A stretch of DNA of 64,000 bases, taken from contig JAAYDW010000037.1 in NCBI GenBank assembly GCA_012729055.1, positions 151,604-215,603 of the forward strand. Reading direction: 5' to 3'. The position numbers and the translations under genes were made by a program. Source of the DNA: Deltaproteobacteria bacterium. GTDB taxonomy: Bacteria > Desulfobacterota > Syntrophia > Syntrophales > Smithellaceae. Under the pieces are notes generated by a model. That model saw nothing but the letters and a program-made list of their open reading frames with translations, was not told the DNA's origin and made no database searches. Of the stretch, positions 45,599 to 56,132 are shown piece after piece (positions within the stretch are counted from its first letter, which is position 1; every line of letters starts with the position of its first letter).

Positions 45599-47935
45599 AT
45601 GACAAAGAAAGATACGATAAAAATTGCCGGCGTGGAAAACAGCGTGCGTGTGGAATCGCGGATTCTCGAAGAGCGTATGCAGAGAGCCGTCGCCGACGGC
45701 TACCGGCAGATTGAAGTCACCGCCTTCGGGCAGCACGGCATCGGCGGGCGCCTGTGGCGCGCCGGCAATCAGAGCGTCAAGGTGGACGTGCTGGGGACGT
45801 CCGGGCAGCGCCTGGGGGCGATGGGATGCGCCAACACGGTCATCGAAGTCTTCGGTCCGGCGTCCGACGATATCGGCTGGCTCAATGCCGGCGCGGAGAT
45901 TGTCGTCCACGGCAACGCGACCAACGGCGCGGCCAACGCCATGGCCCAGGGAAAAATTTACATCGACGGCGACATCGGCGCGCGCGGCATGACCATGACC
46001 AAGCACAATCCCCGCTTTGAACCGCCCGAACTGTGGGTGATGGGCAAGGTGGGGGATTCGTTCGCCGAATTCATGGCGGGCGGTATCGCCGTCGTCTGCG
46101 GCGCCGGCGCCGAAAACGAAAGCAGTGTTCTTGGGTACCGGCCCTGCGTCGGCATGGTGGGCGGGAAAATCTTTTTCCGCGGCCGCCAGGAAAGCTACAG
46201 CAAGGCCGACGCCAAGCTGTTTACCGAACTGCCGGACGAAGAATGGCAGTGGCTGCAGGCGAAGATGAAGCTGTTTTTGCAGGCCATCGGCAAGCATTAT
46301 CTGTTTGACCAGCTCGCTTCCCGGTGCGCGGAGTGGCAGCTCCTGGTGGCGCGCAAGCCCTCCGAAAAGCTCGCGCGGGCCGTCCGCCGGATGGACGCCT
46401 TCCGCAAGGACATCTGGGACGAGGAACTGGGTCAGGGCGGCGTCATCGGCGATTTGTCGAATCTGGACCGCTCACCCATCGGCCTGCTTCCGGCCGGAGA
46501 TCTGCGCCGTTTCGCGCCGGTCTGGGCCAATGAAAGGTATCTGCCTCCCTGCCAGGCCGCCTGCCCCACCGGTATTCCGGTGCAGAAGCGCTGGGAACTG
46601 ATCCGCAAGGGAAAGATGGAGGAAGCCGTCAATCTGGCGCTGGAATACACGCCCTTTCCCGCCACGGTTTGCGGCTACCTGTGCCCGAACCTCTGCATGC
46701 AGAACTGCACTCGGGGGCTGGTGAATCTGGAGCCCGTGGACATCACGGTTTTGGGAAAAGCGTCGCTTGCGGCCCGGGAACCGGCGCGCCGGCCGGAAAC
46801 CGGAAAAAAAGTGGCCGTCATCGGCGGCGGCGCGGCGGGGCTGTCCGTGGCCTGGCAGTTGTGGCTGGCCGGCCATGAAGCGTCCATTGTCGAAAGCAAA
46901 AAGCACCTGGGCGGGAAGATTATGGATTCGATTCCCAAAAGCCGCATTCCCACTGAGGTCGCGGCCCACGAAATCGACCGTCTGGCCCGCAACATCCGTC
47001 AGGTGCGGCTGGGCCGGCCTCTGACGCAGGACCGGTTCCAGAAACTGAAAAATGAAAATGACTATGTGGTGATTGCCGCCGGCGCCGCCCGGCCCCGCAC
47101 GCTCAACGCGCCCGGCATGGAAAAAGCGATCACCGCTTTGGAGTTCTTGCGGCAAAGCAAACAGGATTGTGCTAAAGTCGGCGAAAAGGTCGTCATCATC
47201 GGCGCGGGAAACGTCGGCTGCGACGCGGCTGCGGAGGCGTTTCGCCTGGGGGCGAAAAGCGTGGTTCTGATCGACGTGCAGGAGCCCGCCTCCTTCGGCG
47301 TGGAACGCAGGCATGCCGAAGCGGCCGGCGCGCAGTTCCTGTGGCCGCGGTTTACCAAAGCGGTCACGGACCGGGGCGTCGAACTGACGGACGATGCGCT
47401 GCTGCCGGCGGATACGGTGATCGTCGCCGTAGGCGACGCGCCGGATCTGTCGTTTCTGCCCCCGGAGATCCGGACGGAAAGGGGATTTGTCGCAGTCGAT
47501 GAAAACTTCGCCACGAGCGATCCGCAGGTGTTCGCCGTCGGGGACGCGGTCCGGCCCGGACTGCTCACCGACGCAATCGGCGCCGGACGGATTGCCGCCC
47601 GCCGGATCGACGATCTTCTGCGGGGGATCGAGGAAACGTACGACAAGCTCCCGCCCATTCGTTACGAGCGGGTAAAGCTCGAGTACTTCGATCCGCGCGT
47701 CGGCCTCTCTGCCGACGCTTCGTCGTGCGCGGCGTCTTGCGCGTCCTGCGGGGCCTGCCGGGACTGCGGCATGTGCGAGGAGATTTGTCCGCAAAAAGCC
47801 GTCTCCCGTCTGGAGAAGGCGACCGGCGGATTTGAATATGTCGTGGATCGTGAACGTTGCATCGGGTGCGGTTTCTGCGCCGGGGCCTGTCCCACCGGCG
47901 TCTGGGAAATCGTCGAAAATGCGCCATTGGAATAA
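45599..47935 (+). CDS. Fusion of glutamate synthase GXGXG domain and GltD-like oxidoreductase
   Basis: A 778-aa protein joining two parts. Residues about 10-260 are the GXGXG beta-helix of GltB (INIG-type coils; GHKNIH-like repeats such as NAGAEIVVHGNATNGAANAM). Residues about 310-700 are a GltD-like NAD(P)H dehydrogenase: CQAACPTGIPVQ and CGYLCPNLCMQNC cluster cysteines, FAD motif VAVIGGGAAGLSVAW (405-419), second Rossmann motif VVIIGAGNVGCDAA (531-544) and FAVGDAVRPG. The C-terminus adds two 4Fe-4S motifs (CRDCGMCEEICP, CIGCGFCAGACP). In archaeal-type systems the first part is usually a separate gene. Start at 45599 chosen over 45536, which adds a basic leader. Confidence 0.87.
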   Translation: MTKKDTIKIAGVENSVRVESRILEERMQRAVADGYRQIEVTAFGQHGIGGRLWRAGNQSVKVDVLGTSGQRLGAMGCANTVIEVFGPASDDIGWLNAGAEIVVHGNATNGAANAMAQGKIYIDGDIGARGMTMTKHNPRFEPPELWVMGKVGDSFAEFMAGGIAVVCGAGAENESSVLGYRPCVGMVGGKIFFRGRQESYSKADAKLFTELPDEEWQWLQAKMKLFLQAIGKHYLFDQLASRCAEWQLLVARKPSEKLARAVRRMDAFRKDIWDEELGQGGVIGDLSNLDRSPIGLLPAGDLRRFAPVWANERYLPPCQAACPTGIPVQKRWELIRKGKMEEAVNLALEYTPFPATVCGYLCPNLCMQNCTRGLVNLEPVDITVLGKASLAAREPARRPETGKKVAVIGGGAAGLSVAWQLWLAGHEASIVESKKHLGGKIMDSIPKSRIPTEVAAHEIDRLARNIRQVRLGRPLTQDRFQKLKNENDYVVIAAGAARPRTLNAPGMEKAITALEFLRQSKQDCAKVGEKVVIIGAGNVGCDAAAEAFRLGAKSVVLIDVQEPASFGVERRHAEAAGAQFLWPRFTKAVTDRGVELTDDALLPADTVIVAVGDAPDLSFLPPEIRTERGFVAVDENFATSDPQVFAVGDAVRPGLLTDAIGAGRIAARRIDDLLRGIEETYDKLPPIRYERVKLEYFDPRVGLSADASSCAASCASCGACRDCGMCEEICPQKAVSRLEKATGGFEYVVDRERCIGCGFCAGACPTGVWEIVENAPLE

Positions 47936-47963
47936 CATTTATCAAACTAAGGATGGAAAACTT

Positions 47964-50135
47964 ATGAAAAAAACAATCCCAACTCTCGCGGCGGAAAGAC
48001 AGTATGTGATCGAAAAGGAAAAATTCGTTCCCGTGTCCCAGTATTTCGGCGAGGATACCTTCAACCACAAGGTGATGAAGGAAAAGCTGCCCAGGGACAC
48101 GTTCCGGAAGCTGATGGACGCCATCAATGAGGACCAGATGCTCGATGAGGAAACGGCCAACATCGTCGCGCACGCCATGAAGGAGTGGGCGATTGAAAAA
48201 GGCGCGACGCATTTTGCGCACTGGTTCCAGCCGATGACGGGCATCACCGCCGAAAAGCATGACGCTTTTGCGGACCCCTGCGGTCCCGGCGCGGTGATCG
48301 AACGGTTTTCCGGAAAACAGTTGGTGCAGGGCGAGCCGGATGCGTCTTCCTTTCCCTCCGGCGGCATCCGGGCGACCTTTGAGGCTCGCGGCTACACGGC
48401 CTGGGACATGTCTTCGCCCGCGTTCATCAAGCGCAACGGCATATCCACGACGCTGTGCATTCCGACTGCCTTTATTTCCTATACGGGCCAGGTGCTGGAC
48501 AAGAAGACGCCGCTTTTGCGCTCCATCCGCGCCTTGAGCAAAAGCGCCGTCAACATGCTCAAGCTGCTGGGCGTTAAAGGCGTGAAGAAGGTTTACTCGA
48601 ATCTCGGCCCCGAGCAGGAATATTTCCTGATCGACATGGACTACTACTACAAGCGTCAGGACCTGGTGCTGGGCGGCCGGACGGTCGTCGGCGCGCCGCC
48701 GGCAAAAGGCCAGGAACTGGAGGATCAGTACTTCGGGAGCATCAAGGAGCGCATTTCCTCCTACATGCACGACGTGGAGGAAGAGCTTTTCAAACTGGGC
48801 ATTCCGGCCAAGACGCGCCATAACGAAGTCGCGCCCAGCCAGTACGAGATCGCTCCGGTTTACGAAGAGGCCAACATTGCCGCAGATCACAACCAGCTGG
48901 TCATGGACACGCTCAAATACGTCGCCAAGAAGCACCGCCTGGCCGCGCTCCTGCACGAGAAGCCTTTCGCCAAAATCAACGGATCGGGCAAGCACGTCAA
49001 CTGGTCGATGTCGGACAACAATGACAACAATCTGCTGAACCCCGGCAAAACGCCGCAGGACAATATTTCGTTTCTGGTGTTTTTGATCGCCACGGTGCGC
49101 GCCGTTTACAAGCATGCGGATGTTCTGCGCGCGGCGGTGGCCTCCTACGGGAACGATCATCGCCTGGGCGCCAACGAAGCGCCGCCCGCCATCATTTCGG
49201 TCTTCCTGGGCGAGCAGCTCACGCAGATTCTGGAAAACATTGAAAAGGGAACCATCGCCAAGGCGACCAACGCCGAAATCATCGACCTGGGCATTTCCTC
49301 CCTGTCGCACGTGAGCAAGGACAACACCGACCGCAACCGGACGTCGCCGTTTGCCTTCACCGGCAACAAGTTTGAGTTCCGCGCGGTCGGATCCTCGCAG
49401 AACATCGCGTCGCCGGCGCTGGTGATCAACACGATCGTGGCGGAAAGCCTCGACGAGATGGCGGAAAAGATCCGCGCCAAAGAGGCGAAAAGCATCAATC
49501 AGGCCGTTTTCGATGTGCTGAAAAGCGAGATCAAGACGATCAAGCCGATTCTGTTCAACGGCGACAACTACACTTCGGAATGGGAAGCTGAAGCAAAAAG
49601 AAGGGGGCTTCCCAACGAAAAGACGACGCCCTCCGCGCTCAAGGCCCTCATCACGGACAAGTCGCTTAAACTGTTCGAGAAGTACGAGGTGCTGTCCAAC
49701 GCGGAGCTGAAATCGCGCTATCTCATTCATGTGGAGCGCTATATCAAGGACCTGGAAATCGAGGTCAAGTGCCTGAACCACATCTGTCTGACGCAGGTAA
49801 TTCCGGGCGCCGTGGCCTACCAGAAGAGACTGGCGCGGGCGATTGTGGAGACCCGGGAAGTGCTGGGGTCCGCCGCGGTTGTGTCCCCGCAAACCGAGCT
49901 GTTGAAGAAAATTCTGGACCTGATCAACAAGGTTTACGCGGCCAACAAAGAAATCCAGGCCAAGGTGGAGCAGGCCGCCGCCCTGCACGACGAACCCAAG
50001 AAGGCGGAGCTGCTGGGCGGCAAGGTCAAGCCGATGATGGACGAACTTCGGGAATACGTGGACGCGCTGGAAAACATCGTCGATGATGAAATCTGGCCTC
50101 TGCCGAAATTCTGGGAGATGCTGTTTGTCTGCTGA
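47964..50135 (+). CDS. glnN: Glutamine synthetase type III
   Basis: A 723-aa GSIII, the expected length and much larger than GlnA. Seen: THFAHWFQPMTGITAEKHDAF near the N-terminus (split in two), GPEQEYFLID, the RHNEVAPSQYEIAPVYEEAN stretch (two blocks), GSGKHVNWSMSDN and FTGNKFEFRAVGSSQN with the ATP and glutamate sites. It makes glutamine from glutamate and ammonia and completes the GS-GOGAT cycle with the upstream genes. The ATG at 47964 follows AAGGAT, 28 nt after the previous stop. A terminator follows. Confidence 0.95.
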   Translation: MKKTIPTLAAERQYVIEKEKFVPVSQYFGEDTFNHKVMKEKLPRDTFRKLMDAINEDQMLDEETANIVAHAMKEWAIEKGATHFAHWFQPMTGITAEKHDAFADPCGPGAVIERFSGKQLVQGEPDASSFPSGGIRATFEARGYTAWDMSSPAFIKRNGISTTLCIPTAFISYTGQVLDKKTPLLRSIRALSKSAVNMLKLLGVKGVKKVYSNLGPEQEYFLIDMDYYYKRQDLVLGGRTVVGAPPAKGQELEDQYFGSIKERISSYMHDVEEELFKLGIPAKTRHNEVAPSQYEIAPVYEEANIAADHNQLVMDTLKYVAKKHRLAALLHEKPFAKINGSGKHVNWSMSDNNDNNLLNPGKTPQDNISFLVFLIATVRAVYKHADVLRAAVASYGNDHRLGANEAPPAIISVFLGEQLTQILENIEKGTIAKATNAEIIDLGISSLSHVSKDNTDRNRTSPFAFTGNKFEFRAVGSSQNIASPALVINTIVAESLDEMAEKIRAKEAKSINQAVFDVLKSEIKTIKPILFNGDNYTSEWEAEAKRRGLPNEKTTPSALKALITDKSLKLFEKYEVLSNAELKSRYLIHVERYIKDLEIEVKCLNHICLTQVIPGAVAYQKRLARAIVETREVLGSAAVVSPQTELLKKILDLINKVYAANKEIQAKVEQAAALHDEPKKAELLGGKVKPMMDELREYVDALENIVDDEIWPLPKFWEMLFVC

Positions 50136-50140
50136 TCCGG

Positions 50141-50174
50141 ATGCGGGGAACGGCGGTCCCGGTCCCGCATTTTT
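50141..50174 (+). terminator. Intrinsic terminator after glnN
   Basis: ATGCGGG at 50141-50147 pairs with CCCGCAT at 50164-50170, followed by TTTTAAT. It separates the nitrogen operon from the carA operon. Confidence 0.7.
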
Positions 50175-50180
50175 AATCCA

Positions 50181-50209
50181 TTGACGAGGCGTTTAAAAAA
50201 GGATAGAAG
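50181..50209 (+). promoter_or_regulatory. Sigma-70-like promoter before carA
   Basis: TTGACG, 17 nt, TAGAAG, placed between the glnN terminator and carA. The -35 is strong, the -10 weak. No PyrR site or attenuator was recognised. Confidence 0.4.
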
Positions 50210-50248
50210 CGCCTGCCCCGGCAAAAAAAAGGTGGAGTAAACACACAG

Positions 50249-51391
50249 ATGTTCCTTGTTCACAAAGACCGTCCGGCCCTGCTGGTCCTCGAAGACGGAA
50301 GCGTTTTCGAGGGCTATGCCTTTGCCGGGACGGGGGAAACGCTGGGGGAAGTCGTCTTCAACACCGGCATGACCGGTTATCAGGAAGTGATTACCGATCC
50401 CTCCTACAAGGGCCAGATCGTCGCCATGACCTATCCGCTCGTGGGCAACACCGGCATTAACGATGAGGACGGAGAATCGGCCGGCATCCATCTGGAGGGC
50501 TTCATCGTCAGGGAATATCAGCCTCATCCCAGCAACTGGCGGATGACCGGAAGCCTTCAGGGTTTTCTCGAGGAAAAAGGAAAAATCGGCCTAGCCGGCA
50601 TCGACACGCGGGCGCTGACGCGAAAACTTCGCCTTTCCGGCGCCATGAAAGGGGTGATTTCCACCGAAACCACGGACATCGCCCGCCTGCTGGAAAAGGT
50701 GCGGGCCTACCCGGGGCTGGTCGGCCGCGATCTGGTGCGGGAAGTCACCTGCGCCGAGCCGTACCTGTGGAAAAAAGGCGCACCCCGCCCGGGCAAAATC
50801 CCGGCGCGCAAGCCTGTACGGAAACTGCGTGTGGTGGTCCTTGACTGCGGGGTCAAATTCAACATTTTGCGGCTGCTCGAAGCAAACGGCTGCGAGGTCC
50901 TGGTCGTCCCTGCGACCACCGGCGGCGAACAGATCCTGTCCTACCGGCCGGACGGCGTCCTTTTCTCCAACGGACCGGGAGACCCGGCGGCGCTGCCCTA
51001 CATCGTGGACGCCGCCCGGGCGCTTATCGGCCGGACCCCCGTCTTCGGCATTTGCCTGGGGCACCAGATTCTCGGCCAGGCCATCGGCGGCCGGACGGAA
51101 AAAATGAAGTTCGGCCACCACGGGATCAATCAGCCGGTGAAAAATCTGGAAACGGGCCGGATCGAAATCACCTCCCAGAATCACGGCTTTGTCGTCGTGC
51201 CGGAATCGGTGGCAGACAAGGCCCAAAAGTCCTTTGTCAATCTCAACGACGCGACATCCGAAGGCATGCAGATGGCTTCGGCCATGAGCGTCCAGTACCA
51301 TCCCGAAGCCGCGCCGGGACCGCACGACACGGAATATCTTTTTGCCGGATTTGTGTTAGTCATGAAAAACGAAAAGAGGAAAAACAAGTGA
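50249..51391 (+). CDS. carA: Carbamoyl-phosphate synthase small subunit
   Basis: A 380-aa glutaminase subunit. Residues 1-140 form the CarA-specific domain (LVLEDGSVFEGYAFAG, VFNTGMTGYQEVITDPSY), and the class I GATase follows with the nucleophile in GICLGHQILGQA and the His/Glu dyad in VQYHPEAAPGPHDT. It hydrolyses glutamine and channels ammonia to CarB. Its TGA overlaps the guaA GTG by 4 nt. Confidence 0.96.
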   Translation: MFLVHKDRPALLVLEDGSVFEGYAFAGTGETLGEVVFNTGMTGYQEVITDPSYKGQIVAMTYPLVGNTGINDEDGESAGIHLEGFIVREYQPHPSNWRMTGSLQGFLEEKGKIGLAGIDTRALTRKLRLSGAMKGVISTETTDIARLLEKVRAYPGLVGRDLVREVTCAEPYLWKKGAPRPGKIPARKPVRKLRVVVLDCGVKFNILRLLEANGCEVLVVPATTGGEQILSYRPDGVLFSNGPGDPAALPYIVDAARALIGRTPVFGICLGHQILGQAIGGRTEKMKFGHHGINQPVKNLETGRIEITSQNHGFVVVPESVADKAQKSFVNLNDATSEGMQMASAMSVQYHPEAAPGPHDTEYLFAGFVLVMKNEKRKNK

Positions 51392-52917
51392 TTCTGATCA
51401 TCGACTTCGGCTCGCAGTACAACCAATTGATCGCCCGGCGCGTGCGCGAACACCACGTGTATTGCCAGATCGAGCCGCCCGATATTTCGCTTGCGGCCGT
51501 CCGGGCGCTGGCGCCGGAAGGCATCATCCTCTCCGGCGGCCCGGCCAGCATTTACGCCAAGAGCGCGCCCCGCGTGGATCGGGGCATCTTCGGATTGGGC
51601 ATTCCCGTCCTGGGCATCTGTTACGGACTTCAGTACATGGTGGAAACCCTGGGCGGAACGGTTCTCAGCTCGACCAAGCGCGAATACGGATTTGCCGAAC
51701 TGATCGTCAAAAAATCCCGGGGCATTTTTTCCGGCGTGTCGAAAAAAACGCAGTGCTGGATGAGCCACGGCGACACCATCGGCGCGCTTCCGGACGGTTT
51801 TTCCGTGACCGCTTCCACCTCCAGCACGCAAGTGGCGGCCGCTGAAGACGGGAAAAGACGCTTCTACGGTCTGCAGTTCCACCCCGAAGTCGTTCACACC
51901 CACGAGGGCAGGCGGATGCTGGCGAACTTCCTGTTTGACATCTGCCGCTGCGAAAAGACCTGGTCGATGAAGTCCTTTGTCGCCCAGGCCGTGGAGGAAA
52001 TCCGCGCCCAGGTGGGCGAAGAGAAGGTGATCCTGGGGCTTTCCGGCGGAGTCGATTCGTCCGTGGCGGCGGTCCTGCTGCACGAAGCCATCGGCCGGCA
52101 GCTCACCTGCGTGTTTGTGGACAACGGCGTGCTGCGGGCGGGCGAAGCCGCCCGTGTAATCGATATGTTCAAAAAGCATCTGCGCATCAACCTGCGCTTT
52201 GCCCGGGCGGGCGGCGTTTTTCTGAAGAAATTGAAAGGCGTTGCCGATCCGGAAAAGAAGCGCAAGATCATCGGCCGGACCTTTATTGAAGTTTTTGACG
52301 CGGAAGCCCGCAAAATAAAAGGCGTGAAATTTCTGGCGCAGGGGACGCTGTATCCCGATCTCATCGAATCGCGCTCCGCTTTCGGCGGTCCCAGCGCCGT
52401 GATCAAGTCGCATCACAATGTGGGGGGGCTGCCCAAAAAAATGAAGCTGCGGCTCATTGAACCGCTCAAGCACTTATTCAAGGACGAAGTGCGGCTTCTG
52501 GGAAAAGAACTGGGGCTTGCCGACGACGTCGTCTGGCGTCAGCCGTTTCCCGGACCGGGACTGGCGGTGCGCATTCTCGGCGACGTCTCTGCCCAGCGGC
52601 TGGCCGTCTTGCGCAAAGCCGACACGCTCCTGCTTGAAGAAATCCGCGCGGCCGGTTTGTACTACCGGTTATGGCAGTCGTTTGCCATTCTCCTGCCGCT
52701 GAAAAGCGTGGGGATCATGGGCGATCAGCGGACGTATGAAAACATTGTGGCGATCCGCGCCGTCACCAGCGACGACGCCATGACGGCGGACTGGGCGAGG
52801 CTGCCGCAGGACCTGCTGGCGCGCATCTCGACGCGGATCATCAATGAAGTGCGGGGCGTCAACCGCGTTGTGTATGACATAAGCTCCAAACCGCCCAGCA
52901 CCATTGAGTGGGAATAA
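51388..52917 (+). CDS. guaA: GMP synthase (glutamine-hydrolysing)
   Basis: A 509-aa bifunctional enzyme converting XMP to GMP. Seen: the GATase domain start [20 protein letters not shown], nucleophile in [12 protein letters not shown]; then the P-loop pyrophosphatase [14 protein letters not shown] and the C-terminal dimerisation domain ending [10 protein letters not shown] choose the GTG at 51388 (GTGA overlap with carA), which gives the family N-terminus; the longer open frame from 51052 is inside carA. It is inserted between carA and carB, which is unusual. Confidence 0.96.
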   Translation: MILIIDFGSQYNQLIARRVREHHVYCQIEPPDISLAAVRALAPEGIILSGGPASIYAKSAPRVDRGIFGLGIPVLGICYGLQYMVETLGGTVLSSTKREYGFAELIVKKSRGIFSGVSKKTQCWMSHGDTIGALPDGFSVTASTSSTQVAAAEDGKRRFYGLQFHPEVVHTHEGRRMLANFLFDICRCEKTWSMKSFVAQAVEEIRAQVGEEKVILGLSGGVDSSVAAVLLHEAIGRQLTCVFVDNGVLRAGEAARVIDMFKKHLRINLRFARAGGVFLKKLKGVADPEKKRKIIGRTFIEVFDAEARKIKGVKFLAQGTLYPDLIESRSAFGGPSAVIKSHHNVGGLPKKMKLRLIEPLKHLFKDEVRLLGKELGLADDVVWRQPFPGPGLAVRILGDVSAQRLAVLRKADTLLLEEIRAAGLYYRLWQSFAILLPLKSVGIMGDQRTYENIVAIRAVTSDDAMTADWARLPQDLLARISTRIINEVRGVNRVVYDISSKPPSTIEWE

Positions 52918-52925
52918 GTAGAACA

Positions 52926-55900
52926 GTGCCGAAACGAACGGACATCAAAAAAATATTGCTTATCGGATCCGGGCCGATCATCATCAGCCAGGCCTGTGAG
53001 TTTGATTATTCGGGCACGCAGGCCTGCAAGGCTCTGCGGGAGGAAGGTTATGAGGTCGTGCTCATCAACTCGAACCCCGCGACGATCATGACCGATCCGG
53101 AGATGGCCCTCCGCACCTACGTGGAGCCGATCACGCCCGAGGCGGTGGAAAAAATCATCGCGCGCGAACGCCCCGACGCGCTTCTGCCGACGCTGGGCGG
53201 CCAGACCGGCCTCAACACGGCCGTGGCTGTGGCTGAAAACGGCGTTTTGAAAAAATACAATGTCGAAATGATCGGCGCGTCGCTTCCCGTCATCCATAAG
53301 GCGGAAGACCGCGAAAAGTTCCGCCACGCCATGGATCGCATCGGCCTTAAAATGCCGCAAAGCGGCTTTGCCCGCAGCATGAAAGAAGTCCATCAAATCG
53401 CCGAAACGATCGGCTTTCCGATTATCATCCGCGCCGCCTTTACGCTCGGCGGCACCGGCAGCGGCGTGGCCTACAACCGCGAAGAATTGGATGAAATCGC
53501 CAAAGCCGGTCTGGAAGCCAGCATGATTTCCGAAGTCATGGTCGAGCAGTCGGTGCTGGGCTGGAAAGAATACGAACTGGAAGTGATGCGCGACCGCGCC
53601 GACAACGTCGTCATCATCTGCTCCATTGAAAACTTCGACGCCATGGGCGTGCACACCGGCGAGTCGATCACCGTCGCTCCCGCCCAGACGCTCACGGACC
53701 GCGAATATCAGAAAATGCGCGACGCCGCCATCGCCATCATGCGAGAAATCGGCGTGGAAACGGGCGGTTCCAATGTACAGTTTGCCGTCCATCCGCAGAC
53801 CGGCGAGATGATCGTGGTCGAAATGAATCCGCGCGTTTCGCGATCCTCGGCGCTGGCCTCCAAAGCCACCGGCTTTCCGATCGCCAAAATCGCCGCCAAG
53901 CTCGCCGTGGGCTACACGCTCGACGAGATTCCCAACGACATCACCCGCGAAACCATGGCGTCGTTTGAACCCACCATCGATTATGTGGTGACAAAAATAC
54001 CGCGCTGGACGTTTGAGAAATTTCCGGAAACGGAAGATTTCTTGACGACCTCGATGAAATCGGTGGGCGAAACCATGGCGATCGGCCGCACGTTTAAAGA
54101 GTCGCTGCAAAAGGCCATCCGGTCGCTGGAAATCGGCCGCTTCGGTTTCGGCCAGTCCTTGCCCGACGAGGAACCGGCCAGAACCGAACTCTTGAAAAGC
54201 AAGCTTCTCAAACCCAATTCGCTGCGGCTTTTCTACATGGCCGAAGCGCTGAGAGGCGGAATGACGATTGACGAAGTCTCTGATCTCACCAAAGTTGATC
54301 CCTGGTTTCTGCACCAGATGAAAGACATTCTTCATGCGGAAGAGGAGCTGCAAAACGCGGAGCCGTCCGCGGAGCTTCTGCGCGCCGCCAAGGAAATGGG
54401 CTTTTCCGACCGGAGGCTCGCGGCCCTGTGGAATCAAACGGAACAGGACATCCGCGACTGGCGAAGGAAAGAAAATATTTGTCCCGTCTATAAACTGGTC
54501 GATACCTGCGCGGCGGAATTTGAAGCCTACACGCCCTACTACTATTCCACCTACGAGCAGGAAACCGAAACGAGGCCTTCGGCCAAAAAGAAAGTGGCCA
54601 TCATCGGCGGCGGCCCCAACCGCATCGGCCAGGGCATCGAATTCGACTACTGCTGTGTCCACGCCTCATTTGCCCTGCGGGAAGAAGGCATCGAAAGCAT
54701 CATGATCAACTCCAATCCGGAAACGGTCAGCACCGATTACGACACCTCCGACAAGCTGTTTTTTGAGCCGGTGACGCTCGAAGACGTGCTGCACATTCTC
54801 GAGGCGGAAAAGCCCGACGGCGTGATCGTGCAGTTCGGCGGCCAGACGCCGCTCAATCTTGCGCGCGGCCTGGAAGCGGCGGGCGCGCCGATCATCGGAA
54901 CCTCGCCTGACGCGATCGACCGCGCGGAAAACCGCGACCGGTTCCAGGAGATTGTGACAAAGCTGCATCTCAACCAGCCGGACAACGACACGGCCATGGA
55001 CGCGGAAGAGGCGCTGGCGGCCGCCGCGCGCATCGGCTATCCCGTCCTGGTGCGCCCCTCCTACGTGCTGGGCGGGCGTTCCATGGAAATCGTCTACGAT
55101 GCCGAAACGCTCAGGACCTTCATGGCCAAGGCGCTGCTCGTTTCGCCGGGGCATCCGATCCTCATCGACAAGTTTCTGGAGGACGCGGTGGAAGTGGATG
55201 TGGACGCGATTTCCGACGGCGGGACCACCGTGGTCGCGGGCATCATGGAACACATCGAAGAAGCGGGCATTCACTCCGGAGATTCCGCCTGCATTCTGCC
55301 GCCGATCACACTGGCGTCAGCCATGCTGGAGCGCATCGAGACGCAAACCAGGCTGCTTGCCGCGGAACTCGGCGTCGTGGGGCTCATGAACATACAGTAT
55401 GCCATCCAGGGAGAAACCCTCTACGTTCTGGAAGTCAACCCCCGGGCGTCGCGCACCGTGCCGTTTGTGAGCAAGGCCATCGGCGTGCCGCTGGCGAAGC
55501 TCGCCACGAAAGTCATGCTGGGCAAGACGCTTGCGGAACTCGGCTTCACGAAACGGCTGATTCCGAAGCACGTCTCCGTGAAAGAAGCGGTGTTCCCGTT
55601 TTCCCGCTTTCCCGGCGTCGATATCCTCCTGGGGCCGGAAATGAAATCGACCGGCGAAGTGATGGGAATCGACCGCTCCTTCGGGCTTGCGTTTGCAAAA
55701 TCGCAGATGGCCGCCGGCTTCAAAGTGCCGACCTCCGGCAGCGTGTTCATCAGTGTCCACGACTACCACAAGGCGGGCATCGTGGACGTGGCCCGGACAT
55801 TCGCCGGCCTGGGTTTCACCCTTCTGGCGACGGTCGGAACGGCCCGGTATCTGAACGAGCGCGGCCTTGACGCAACCGTCGTCAACAAAGTCAGCGAAGG

Positions 55901-56132
55901 ACGTCCCCACGTGGTCGACCTGATCAAGAACGGCGAGATTTCAATGGTGATCAACACCAGCGTCGGGCGCAAGTCCACCCGGGACGCCTATCTGATCCGC
56001 CACGGCGCGCTCGCCTACAACATCATTTACACGACGACCCTGGCCGGCGCCCGGGCGCTGGGCGCGGCGGTCGGAGCCCTCGCGGAAGAGGACTGGAGCG
56101 TTTGCCCCCTTCAGGAGTATTATAGAAAATGA
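52926..56132 (+). CDS. carB: Carbamoyl-phosphate synthase large subunit
   Basis: A 1068-aa enzyme with two homologous ATP-grasp halves: [20 protein letters not shown] at the start of the first (the usual IIIGQ reads IIISQ) and [20 protein letters not shown] at the second, followed by the C-terminal MGS-like allosteric domain ([17 protein letters not shown]). It makes carbamoyl phosphate for pyrimidines and arginine. A GTG start at 52926 ([11 protein letters not shown]) has GGAATAAG upstream; the earlier GTG at 52908 is unlikely. The stop overlaps purF by 4 nt. Confidence 0.97.
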   Translation: MPKRTDIKKILLIGSGPIIISQACEFDYSGTQACKALREEGYEVVLINSNPATIMTDPEMALRTYVEPITPEAVEKIIARERPDALLPTLGGQTGLNTAVAVAENGVLKKYNVEMIGASLPVIHKAEDREKFRHAMDRIGLKMPQSGFARSMKEVHQIAETIGFPIIIRAAFTLGGTGSGVAYNREELDEIAKAGLEASMISEVMVEQSVLGWKEYELEVMRDRADNVVIICSIENFDAMGVHTGESITVAPAQTLTDREYQKMRDAAIAIMREIGVETGGSNVQFAVHPQTGEMIVVEMNPRVSRSSALASKATGFPIAKIAAKLAVGYTLDEIPNDITRETMASFEPTIDYVVTKIPRWTFEKFPETEDFLTTSMKSVGETMAIGRTFKESLQKAIRSLEIGRFGFGQSLPDEEPARTELLKSKLLKPNSLRLFYMAEALRGGMTIDEVSDLTKVDPWFLHQMKDILHAEEELQNAEPSAELLRAAKEMGFSDRRLAALWNQTEQDIRDWRRKENICPVYKLVDTCAAEFEAYTPYYYSTYEQETETRPSAKKKVAIIGGGPNRIGQGIEFDYCCVHASFALREEGIESIMINSNPETVSTDYDTSDKLFFEPVTLEDVLHILEAEKPDGVIVQFGGQTPLNLARGLEAAGAPIIGTSPDAIDRAENRDRFQEIVTKLHLNQPDNDTAMDAEEALAAAARIGYPVLVRPSYVLGGRSMEIVYDAETLRTFMAKALLVSPGHPILIDKFLEDAVEVDVDAISDGGTTVVAGIMEHIEEAGIHSGDSACILPPITLASAMLERIETQTRLLAAELGVVGLMNIQYAIQGETLYVLEVNPRASRTVPFVSKAIGVPLAKLATKVMLGKTLAELGFTKRLIPKHVSVKEAVFPFSRFPGVDILLGPEMKSTGEVMGIDRSFGLAFAKSQMAAGFKVPTSGSVFISVHDYHKAGIVDVARTFAGLGFTLLATVGTARYLNERGLDATVVNKVSEGRPHVVDLIKNGEISMVINTSVGRKSTRDAYLIRHGALAYNIIYTTTLAGARALGAAVGALAEEDWSVCPLQEYYRK

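Noticed and set aside
47565..49988. 807-codon open frame antisense to glnN
   Set aside because: Opposite a clear glutamine synthetase III; His/Arg/Val-rich shadow composition and no motif.
52725..54662. 645-codon frame antisense to carB
   Set aside because: Shadow of the carbamoyl-phosphate synthase gene; no ribosome-binding site and no family pattern.
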